A model generated the notes under the pieces. The model was given only the letters and a program-made list of their open reading frames with translations, was not told the origin of the DNA and did no database searches. From contig JAQTMA010000013.1 of assembly GCA_028714615.1 (NCBI GenBank), positions 3,080 through 27,810 on the forward strand: 24,731 nt of DNA, given 5' to 3'. This document shows positions 1-6,943 of this stretch, one piece after another. Each line of letters begins with the position of its first letter. The first letter of the stretch is position 1. The position numbers and the translations under genes were made by a program. The stretch is from Anaerolineaceae bacterium. GTDB lineage: Bacteria > Chloroflexota > Anaerolineae > Anaerolineales > Anaerolineaceae.

Positions 1-954
1 ATGTACATCGATCGCATCAAGGCGGGTGTACAACAACCGGTCACCCAGTATGACATTGTGCGGGAGAGTCCGACCACTGCCGTAGTTGACGGTCACCACG
101 GCATGGGCCAGGTAATTGGGGTACGTTCAATGCAGCTTGCCATCGATAAAGCCAGACAATACGGGATGGGTTCTGTGGCAGTCCGCAATTCTACCCACTT
201 TGGAATTGATGGTTATTACGCTATGATGGCTGCCAACCAGGGATTTGCCGGTATGTGTTTTACAAATGCACGCCCTTCCATCTCCCCGACTTTTGGGGTA
301 CAGCCTATGCTGGGGACCAACCCGATTGCTTTTGCATGCCCAACGGATGATCAGCCTTTTGTTTTTGATGCAGCGACTTCAATCGCTCAACGCGGCAAAT
401 TCGAGGTGCTCGGGCGTGAGCGTTTATCAGCCCCTGAAGGTTGGGTGGTTGATGCAAACGGTCATTCCGTAACGGATGCAAAAGAAGTCACCATCGGACT
501 GGATAAGGACCTATACGCACTATTACCCCTGGGGGGGTGGGAGGAAAAATTTGGCGGTCATAAGGGATATGGCCTGGCAACAATGGTTGAAATATTCTCC
601 GCTTCTTTTCAGACCGGTGCATTTCTACATGACTTGTTAGGGCGAGATGCACAAGGGAAACGACGACCGTATATGATCGGGCACTTTTTCATGGCCATTA
701 ATATCGAGAGCTTCGTCCCCCTGGAAGAGTTCAAGAAAACGACCTCTGAAATCTTACGAGAGCTGCGTAATTCAACCAAGGCGCCCAATCGACCGCGCAT
801 TTATACCGCCGGAGAAAAGGAGTACGAGAATGAACATCGGATTCTCGCTCAAGGAGTACCCGTCGTCCCCGATCTCCAGAACGATATCCGTACACTGGTG
901 AAGGATTTGGGACTCACCCAATATAGTTTTTCTTTCTTGAACCAGTCGGCTTGA
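1..954 (+). CDS. Ldh_2-family NAD(P)-dependent malate/L-lactate-type dehydrogenase, 5' partial
   Basis: Family members reduce 2-oxoacids or oxidise 2-hydroxyacids with NAD(P)H in the cytoplasm (malate, L-lactate, ureidoglycolate and similar substrates). The exact substrate cannot be told from sequence. Visible hallmarks are the N-T-H-F-G-I-D-G-Y stretch near residues 64-72, the G-T-N-P-I-A-F-A-C-P cofactor-site segment near 105-114, and the H-K-G-Y-G-L-A motif near 188-194. The open frame runs to the window edge. Its ATG at base 1 aligns with an internal position of the family (the YxxRI helix after the SHG catalytic segment), so roughly 40-50 N-terminal residues, including the catalytic His, should lie upstream of the window. 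A stem-loop follows 70 bases after the stop. Family call is confident; substrate unknown. Confidence 0.88.
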   Translation: MYIDRIKAGVQQPVTQYDIVRESPTTAVVDGHHGMGQVIGVRSMQLAIDKARQYGMGSVAVRNSTHFGIDGYYAMMAANQGFAGMCFTNARPSISPTFGVQPMLGTNPIAFACPTDDQPFVFDAATSIAQRGKFEVLGRERLSAPEGWVVDANGHSVTDAKEVTIGLDKDLYALLPLGGWEEKFGGHKGYGLATMVEIFSASFQTGAFLHDLLGRDAQGKRRPYMIGHFFMAINIESFVPLEEFKKTTSEILRELRNSTKAPNRPRIYTAGEKEYENEHRILAQGVPVVPDLQNDIRTLVKDLGLTQYSFSFLNQSA

Positions 955-1023
955 GCCTCTGAATTGAATTTCGATCTTTGCTGTAGACAGGTGTGTCGAA
1001 CCGTATTAGAATCCAATTGTCGC

Positions 1024-1062
1024 TGGAGCGGAGCTAATGCCAAAGCTCTGCTCCATCCTTTT
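1024..1062 (+). terminator. Probable Rho-independent terminator after the dehydrogenase
   Basis: A 12-base stem (1024-1035 pairs with 1044-1055, one G-T wobble) encloses an 8-base loop. It is followed by a short T-rich stretch (CCTTTTAC). The T tract is modest, so it is less certain than the two strong terminators further along. Confidence 0.55.
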
Positions 1063-1130
1063 ACTTATCTATTATTCCTGATTCAGGGTATTTATTGTAC
1101 TAAGAATATTGAAATTCATAGAAACAGCGG

Positions 1131-1817
1131 ATGCAATTGAACCATACGATGATTAAATGTTTAATATTCGATTTTGACGGTTTAATCCTGGATACGGAAA
1201 CCCCAACCTATGCGGCCTGGCAGGAAATATTCAAGTCAAGAGGTTGCGAATTAACTCTTGAAAAATGGTCCTTCAGTATTGGCTCGAATTTTCAAGCATT
1301 TAACCCGGTCACGGAGCTTGGGCTTCAACTACAGAGTGTTCTGGATACTACAGCAATCCTGGCCGAACAGCGGCAACGCTCGATAGAGCTACTCGCTGCT
1401 GAGGATGTCATGCCAGGAATTCGAGAGACTATTCAAACTGCTCACAAGTACGGTTTGAAGGTGGCTCTTGCTTCAAGTTCTGATAAAGAATGGATCAAGA
1501 CGAATCTGACTCGTTTGGAGTTGATCACCCAATTTGATTGCATTCGGACGGCTGATGATGTATGTGAAGTAAAGCCTGCCCCTGATTTGTTCCTTTCTGC
1601 ATTGGAATGCCTGGGGTTGCAACATCATGAAGCAATTGTATTTGAAGATTCGCTGAATGGGATTCTTGCTGCTCGCGCAGCCGGAATTTTTAGTGTTGCT
1701 GTCCCCAATCGAATGACAATGCATATGGACCTGGATCACGCTAACTTGATCTTGAAATCTGTCAACGAATTATCCTTAGTTGAGCTACTTAATCTAGCCG
1801 ATCAAGCCCAGATATAA
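1131..1817 (+). CDS. HAD-superfamily phosphatase, beta-phosphoglucomutase-like subfamily
   Basis: Cytoplasmic HAD-IA hydrolase that should act on a small phosphorylated metabolite, probably a sugar phosphate; substrate unknown. The motifs are all present: nucleophile D14 and acid/base D16 in D-F-D-G-L-I-L-D-T-E, the A-S-S-S motif II around residue 116, Lys148 in V-K-P-A-P-D, and the acidic F-E-D-S motif around 171-174. A helical cap (about 25-95) lies between motif I and II, as in beta-phosphoglucomutase and DOG phosphatase relatives. At 228 aa the length is normal. The start is uncertain: ATG at 1131 or 1149 (M7), and neither has a strong Shine-Dalgarno. It sits 77 bases ahead of a GH1 glycosidase, so a role in sugar use is plausible but inferred. 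Confidence 0.87.
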   Translation: MQLNHTMIKCLIFDFDGLILDTETPTYAAWQEIFKSRGCELTLEKWSFSIGSNFQAFNPVTELGLQLQSVLDTTAILAEQRQRSIELLAAEDVMPGIRETIQTAHKYGLKVALASSSDKEWIKTNLTRLELITQFDCIRTADDVCEVKPAPDLFLSALECLGLQHHEAIVFEDSLNGILAARAAGIFSVAVPNRMTMHMDLDHANLILKSVNELSLVELLNLADQAQI

Positions 1818-1831
1818 ACTCATTCTATCTT

Positions 1832-1854
1832 CTGGAGCATTCTGTCCGCTCCAG
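1832..1854. repeat. Short perfect inverted repeat between the HAD and GH1 genes
   Basis: CTGGAGC and GCTCCAG (7 bases each) flank a 9-base loop. No T tract follows, so it is not an obvious terminator. It could be an operator or an mRNA hairpin in front of the GH1 gene, or chance. Confidence 0.3.
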
Positions 1855-1894
1855 CCGTATCTGCGAGCATTCATCGCCAGGAGGGCCAGACTCA

Positions 1895-3265
1895 ATGCAA
1901 ATATCCCCCCTGCTCCAATTCCCAGAAGGGTTTTTATGGGGAGCGGCAACTTCTGCCTATCAAATTGAAGGCGCTTGGGACGAAGCCGGAAAAGGCGAAT
2001 CGATCTGGGATTCATTCAGTTCAATCCCTGGGAAAATACACCACGGAAGCACTGGACAACAAGCGGCTGATCATTATCACCGTTTCGAAAATGATGTTCA
2101 CCTAATGAAAGCGATCGGGCTTAAAGCTTATCGGTTTTCCGTAGCCTGGACGCGCATATTACCCCAGGGTTGGGGTTCGGCAAACCAGGCAGGTGTTGAT
2201 TTTTATAACCGCTTGATCGATTGTTTGTTAGAAAATGGCATCGAGCCAATCTTAACCCTCTTCCATTATGATCTACCCCAATCTCTGCAAGATAAGGGCG
2301 GTTGGCCTGAACGTAACACCGCCCGGTACTTTGCAGATTATGCAGCCATCTTATCTGCCCGCTATAGTGATCGGGTTACTCACTGGATCACGCATAATGA
2401 GCCCTGGGTCACAGCCATGGCCGGTCATTTCTCGGGAGAGCATGCCCCCGGATTACAAGACTTGCAGGCAACCGTCAAGGCAGTACATCATCTTCTCCTT
2501 TCTCATGGGATGGCAGTTGAAGCATTGCGTTGTAGCGCTAACCAGCCGCTCCAGATTGGGATTGCCCTCAATCTTACTCCGGTACATCCGGCATCAGAGA
2601 GCGACGCAGATCGCCAGGCAGCTCAACGGTTTGATGCTTATGCAAATCGTTTGGTGCTCGATCCGCTTTTCCGTGGATCTTACCCGGTTGAAATTGCTGT
2701 CCCGTTAGATTTCATCCTCCCTGATGTAATCAAAGCAGAAGATATGCACACGATTGCCACTCCTCTCGACTGGGTCGGCATTAATTATTACACGCGGAGT
2801 GTTGTTCGCGATGAGCCCGGCGTTCCTTTCATCCAGGCGATCCCGATCCAGCCGAAAGGTAATGAATACTCTATGATGTGGGAAATTTATCCACACGGAT
2901 TGTATGAGCTGATTCGTCGGGTTTGGGAAGATTACCACCCTAAGCGAATCCTGATCACTGAGAATGGTGTACCGGTGCCAGATGGAGTTGACTTCGATGG
3001 CCGGGTCCGGGACCAGCGCAGGATTTGCTACTTGCGAGACCATATCGCCCAGCTCCATCACGCGCTTGCTGAGGGTTGCCCGATAGAAGGATACCTGGTA
3101 TGGTCATTAATAGATAATTTCGAGTGGGCGCAGGGTTATCAGATGCGCTTTGGATTGATATATGTCGATTTTGAGACATTTGAACGCACGATAAAGGACA
3201 GCGGACACTGGTTCCATCAAGTGATCTTACACAACGCCTTACCGGAGTCGGAATATGTCGATTAG
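1895..3265 (+). CDS. GH1 family beta-glycosidase (beta-glucosidase type)
   Basis: Retaining glycosidase with a TIM-barrel fold that releases terminal beta-linked sugars (glucose, galactose and related) from oligosaccharides. No signal peptide is seen, so it should act in the cytoplasm on imported di- or oligosaccharides. Signatures: N-terminal F-L-W-G-A-A-T-S-A-Y-Q-I-E-G (13-26), acid/base E169 in T-H-N-E-P, the N-Y-Y-T segment at 297-300, nucleophile E356 in I-T-E-N-G, and the aglycone-side W-S-L-I-D-N-F-E-W at 403-411. The 456-aa length is complete for the family. The ATG at 1895 is supported by AGGAGG ten bases upstream. Its 3' end overlaps the next gene by 11 bases, so the two are probably translated from one message. 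The natural substrate cannot be fixed from sequence. Confidence 0.95.
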   Translation: MQISPLLQFPEGFLWGAATSAYQIEGAWDEAGKGESIWDSFSSIPGKIHHGSTGQQAADHYHRFENDVHLMKAIGLKAYRFSVAWTRILPQGWGSANQAGVDFYNRLIDCLLENGIEPILTLFHYDLPQSLQDKGGWPERNTARYFADYAAILSARYSDRVTHWITHNEPWVTAMAGHFSGEHAPGLQDLQATVKAVHHLLLSHGMAVEALRCSANQPLQIGIALNLTPVHPASESDADRQAAQRFDAYANRLVLDPLFRGSYPVEIAVPLDFILPDVIKAEDMHTIATPLDWVGINYYTRSVVRDEPGVPFIQAIPIQPKGNEYSMMWEIYPHGLYELIRRVWEDYHPKRILITENGVPVPDGVDFDGRVRDQRRICYLRDHIAQLHHALAEGCPIEGYLVWSLIDNFEWAQGYQMRFGLIYVDFETFERTIKDSGHWFHQVILHNALPESEYVD

Positions 3266-3899
3266 AGCCGTCTTGTTTGATTTTGGTGGAGTTTTGGTAC
3301 AATCCTTCAATCCATCTGGTCGGGAGAAATGGGAAAAAAGGCTTGGATATCCACCCCATGGGCTCGCCCGGGCTGTTTTTGATTCCGATGTCGCCTTACT
3401 TGCGACTTTGGGTCGGGTCAATGAGCAAGCAATCTGGGAGCGGCTTGGCAAATTGCATCAACTTTCTGCTGAAGAGCTTACACAACTGCAGATTGATTTC
3501 TGGTCCGGTGATTGGTTGGACACCAACCTCATCAATTTCATCACCAGTCTGCGCCCGAGTTACAAGACTGCGATCTTGAGCAATGCCTGGACGGGAGCTC
3601 GGGAGATGTTTGTTCAACGGTATCACCTGGATCAATATGTCGATTTGATGGTTATTTCATCTGAGGTCAGCCTGGCAAAACCGGACCCACGCATCTATCA
3701 ACTTACGGTTGATCGTCTGGGGGTCCGTCCAGAAGAGATCATATTTGTTGATGATATGCTGGAAAATGTTAAGGCTGCCAGACAAGTCGGTTTGGTCGGG
3801 TTACACTATCGAACTACCTCTCAATTGTTACCCGAAATCCGAGGGTTGATGGACTCTCAAACGAAGCTCCCAGGCGAAACTCGCGAGGAAATCCGATGA
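3255..3899 (+). CDS. HAD-superfamily hydrolase, YihX/epoxide-hydrolase-N-like subfamily
   Basis: A 214-aa HAD-IA protein embedded between two glycosidase genes: it overlaps GH1 by 11 bases and GH38 by 4 (ATGA). Nucleophile D9 lies in F-D-F-G-G-V-L-V, S109 in I-L-S-N-A, K142 in A-K-P-D-P-R, and the acidic pair D166-D167 in F-V-D-D. The usual second aspartate of motif I (D+2) is Gly11, a pattern seen in some HAD-IA subgroups such as relatives of YihX and dehalogenases. Phosphatase activity is therefore likely but not certain. Context suggests a role in handling sugar phosphates made after glycosidase action; this is inference. Confidence 0.85.
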   Translation: MSIRAVLFDFGGVLVQSFNPSGREKWEKRLGYPPHGLARAVFDSDVALLATLGRVNEQAIWERLGKLHQLSAEELTQLQIDFWSGDWLDTNLINFITSLRPSYKTAILSNAWTGAREMFVQRYHLDQYVDLMVISSEVSLAKPDPRIYQLTVDRLGVRPEEIIFVDDMLENVKAARQVGLVGLHYRTTSQLLPEIRGLMDSQTKLPGETREEIR

Positions 3900-6760
3900 A
3901 AACGCTGCATATCATTTCCCATACCCATTGGGATCGTGAATGGTATCGTACATTTCAAGAGTTCCGTTTGCGATTGGTACACCTTATCGATCGCTTGCTC
4001 GTTATTCTTGAGCAAGATGCAGAGTTCCGCTATTATATGCTCGATGGGCAGACCATTGTTCTGGATGATTACCTGGCAATTCGACCCGACCGATTTGATT
4101 TATTGAAGAAACACATCCAGTCGGGTCGAATCCTGGTTGGGCCCTGGCATGTGCTCCCCGACGAATTCCTGGTCAGCCCTGAAGCCATCATTCGTAACCT
4201 TATACAAGGAGCAGCAACTTGCGCGCGTTTTGGACCACGCATGATGATCGGGTACACTCCGGATCCGTTCGGGCACATCAGCCAGCTTCCACAAATCTTG
4301 TGCGGATTTGGTATTGAAGATGCCTGCCTCCAACGCGGTTTGTCAGATGAACCAACGGAACTATGGTGGCAATCACCTGACGGCTCGAATGTCTTCCTGG
4401 CGTACCAACGGGAAGGGTATGGCAACGCCGCCAATTTGCCAGTGAAAGATACCGCACGCGCCTTGGCTGAGGTGACCACACTCCGCGACACACTAGCAGC
4501 CTATTCGGCATCGGCCCATCTGCTCATTATGCACGGTACAGATCATATGGAGCCAGTGGAGGAGACGGCTGATCTGATCCAATATTTGAACCACCACCTC
4601 GACGGTGATCAGGTAGTTCACTCAACCCTCCCCAAATATATCCAGGCTGCCCGCCAATCGGTAAACGTGAGCGGACTCAAACTACCAACAGTCTACGGCG
4701 AATTACGCTCTTCCAAACGGAGTCCATTATTACCCAATGTGCTTTCTACCCGTATCTGGATCAAGCAACGGAATGCATCTTGCCAACAATTGCTGGAAAA
4801 ATGGGCAGAACCTTTCTCGACATTCGCCGAACAGGTCGTTCACCAGGTTCCGAATGGCAGCCAGAATTCTACGTATACGTGGATCCATCGCCTTGACCAT
4901 CCCGAACAAATTTTGAAGGTTGCCTGGCGGTTATTATTAGAATGTCAACCTCACGACTCGATTTGTGGCTGCTCGATCGATCAAGTCCATGATGAGATGC
5001 GATCTCGTTTCGACCAGGTGGAACAGATCGGCGAGGGAATTGTTGAGCAGAGTCTGCTAGCCCTTGCAGAGAGCATTCACACGCTAACTGCCAATCACCC
5101 AAAAGCCCTTGCGGCTGTCACGGTATTTAACCCATCCCCGTTTCCTCGTACAGATGTGACTTGCCTCCCGATACAGATTCCTGCTGATGTCGATTCGTTT
5201 GACGTGGTTGATGCCAGTGGAGATCCGCTCCAGTCCTGGGTATGCAGTGCCGGGAAAACCGAAATTGCCACTCTCCTTCTTAACCACAATGAAGTTTTCG
5301 CCATGAAGAATCTCTTTCAGAGCGGTTCTTTTGGAGGCGCTGTCGTCTGGGATGTCACCATGCAACCTAAAGGAAATACTTTATGGGTTGAAATCTTAAT
5401 GAAATCTGCCGGTACACCCAACGTGCCGGTTTTAGAACGTGCGATTTCTGCAGCAGAGGCGTACCTCCAGGATGCAACCCTTACCCAATATCATGTTCAC
5501 GTTTACACGATTGATACAGTTGAACTCCATTTTTCACCGAAAGATGTTCCTGGTATTGGATATAAAACCTTCTGGATCTACCCTGCTGAACAGCTTGACC
5601 GATCTCGGGTGATGTTGCCGTCTGGATCGAGCATCGAGAACGATGATTACCTTATCGAGGTCAACCCGGTAGACGGCAGCTTCTCGGTCCTGGATAAACG
5701 CTCCGGCGCACGCTTTACCGGCCTCAACCGGTTCTCCGATGGCGGGGACCGGGGAGATGAATATAATTACAACCCACCTGAAAACGACCTGAGGATTGCC
5801 GGTAGTTTGAAAAACATCACCATCGATGATCATGTTGGTTTTTTGACCCTAACGATCGATCTGGATCTCAACGTTCCAGAAAGCCTTAGCGACGATCGCC
5901 AATCTCGATCAACAGAAATGATCTCGATCCCGGTCCGCACCCAAGTATCCCTGAGCCCAGGGGTCCATAGGATAGATGTCCATACAGAGGTGGAAAATAC
6001 TGCCTGCGATCATCGCTTACAGGTCCATTTTCCTCTCCCTTTTTCGGCCGCTTACGCGGATTATGATGGTCATTTCGATGTCATCCATCGCCCAGTCGAA
6101 CTTCCCCTTGCGGATCCGAATTGGATTGAACGACCCCGGCCGGAACAACCCCAAAGGGAGTTCGTGGATGTCCATGATTCGGAGATCGGATTGATGATTG
6201 CCAACCGTGGTCTCCCCGAAGCAGCGGTTACTCGGTCATCGAATGGAAACAGCGAAATCGTGCTTACCCTGCTTCGCAGCGTTGGTTGGCTTTCCCGCGG
6301 TGACCTGACCGAAAGAAAAAATGATGCCGGTCCATCCATGCCCACTCCCGGAGCCCAGCTCCTGGGCAAACTTACATTCGATTATGCTATCATTCCTCAC
6401 ACGGGTGACTGGAGCCAGGTATGGCCTCAAGCGGTTGCATTCAATGCACCGCTTCGTGCTGTAGCCACGACTTTGCATGAAGGTATACTTCCACCAGAAG
6501 GTGCGATCATATCGGTTCAACCCGACTGTATTGATATCAGTACGATAAAAGCAGCAGAAGATGGAACCGGCTGGATTGTGCGTGGATATAATCGCAGCTC
6601 CGAACCAGTCGAAGCCCGTCTTCTTATTGCCCGCCCTTACCAGCAAGCCAATCGGGCCCGATTGGATGAAACCGAATTAGGACCGATCAATGCCTATACT
6701 GATGGGAGCCTGGCGATCCCACTTCGAGGCAATGAAATCTTTACCATCCGGTTTCATTGA
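3896..6760 (+). CDS. GH38 alpha-mannosidase
   Basis: Zinc-dependent retaining exo-glycosidase that removes alpha-mannosyl residues, including from mannosyl-glycerate-type or oligomannose substrates; cytoplasmic because no signal peptide is visible. The N-terminal catalytic domain begins at once with I-S-H-T-H-W-D-R-E-W, where H11 and D13 match the zinc ligands of the family. D123 in D-P-F-G-H is the expected nucleophile/ligand, and H353 in P-H-D-S-I-C-G-C-S is the last zinc ligand at the start of the middle helical domain. The rest (about 390-954) is the beta-rich C-terminal part. Length (954 aa) fits a bacterial MngB-like enzyme. It starts inside the stop of the preceding HAD gene and is followed directly by a strong terminator, so it is the last gene of the set. 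Confidence 0.94.
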   Translation: MKTLHIISHTHWDREWYRTFQEFRLRLVHLIDRLLVILEQDAEFRYYMLDGQTIVLDDYLAIRPDRFDLLKKHIQSGRILVGPWHVLPDEFLVSPEAIIRNLIQGAATCARFGPRMMIGYTPDPFGHISQLPQILCGFGIEDACLQRGLSDEPTELWWQSPDGSNVFLAYQREGYGNAANLPVKDTARALAEVTTLRDTLAAYSASAHLLIMHGTDHMEPVEETADLIQYLNHHLDGDQVVHSTLPKYIQAARQSVNVSGLKLPTVYGELRSSKRSPLLPNVLSTRIWIKQRNASCQQLLEKWAEPFSTFAEQVVHQVPNGSQNSTYTWIHRLDHPEQILKVAWRLLLECQPHDSICGCSIDQVHDEMRSRFDQVEQIGEGIVEQSLLALAESIHTLTANHPKALAAVTVFNPSPFPRTDVTCLPIQIPADVDSFDVVDASGDPLQSWVCSAGKTEIATLLLNHNEVFAMKNLFQSGSFGGAVVWDVTMQPKGNTLWVEILMKSAGTPNVPVLERAISAAEAYLQDATLTQYHVHVYTIDTVELHFSPKDVPGIGYKTFWIYPAEQLDRSRVMLPSGSSIENDDYLIEVNPVDGSFSVLDKRSGARFTGLNRFSDGGDRGDEYNYNPPENDLRIAGSLKNITIDDHVGFLTLTIDLDLNVPESLSDDRQSRSTEMISIPVRTQVSLSPGVHRIDVHTEVENTACDHRLQVHFPLPFSAAYADYDGHFDVIHRPVELPLADPNWIERPRPEQPQREFVDVHDSEIGLMIANRGLPEAAVTRSSNGNSEIVLTLLRSVGWLSRGDLTERKNDAGPSMPTPGAQLLGKLTFDYAIIPHTGDWSQVWPQAVAFNAPLRAVATTLHEGILPPEGAIISVQPDCIDISTIKAAEDGTGWIVRGYNRSSEPVEARLLIARPYQQANRARLDETELGPINAYTDGSLAIPLRGNEIFTIRFH

Positions 6761-6770
6761 TCGAATTACA

Positions 6771-6806
6771 TGAACGGCGGGCACACTGGCCCGCCGTTCA
6801 ATTTTT
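6771..6806 (+). terminator. Strong Rho-independent terminator after the GH38 gene
   Basis: Perfect 12-base GC-rich stem: TGAACGGCGGGC (6771-6782) pairs with GCCCGCCGTTCA (6789-6800) around a 6-base loop, followed by ATTTTT. It starts 10 bases past the alpha-mannosidase stop and closes the glycosidase operon. Confidence 0.93.
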
Positions 6807-6847
6807 GATATCATTATAATTGTCATATTATTCTAGTTAATTCCCTC

Positions 6848-6877
6848 TTGATTTTGTTGATCCGAGAAGGTTATACT
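6848..6877 (+). promoter_or_regulatory. Putative sigma-70 promoter for the RelA/SpoT gene
   Basis: TTGATT (6848-6853) and TATACT (6872-6877) are separated by 18 bases, lying between the upstream terminator and the start at 6944. Transcription would begin near 6884, giving a leader of about 60 nt. Seen by eye against consensus only. Confidence 0.55.
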
Positions 6878-6943
6878 ATCGAGAAGCCTTAGAAGCACCA
6901 AAGCGGCTTAGGGAGCGCCCTAGCTCCAGGAAAAGTAACGACG

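Noticed and set aside
1..3. ATG at the first base as the true start of the dehydrogenase
   Set aside because: Family alignment by eye places it inside the protein; the catalytic N-terminal segment is missing, so the gene is cut by the window edge.
3994..4016. Inverted repeat CTTGCTC / GAGCAAG
   Set aside because: It lies well inside the GH38 coding sequence and has no T tract or regulatory position; probably chance.
5976..6194. Overlapping out-of-frame reading frames within the GH38 gene, and similar frames in other genes
   Set aside because: They are shadows of well-supported genes, with no ribosome site or recognisable domain.
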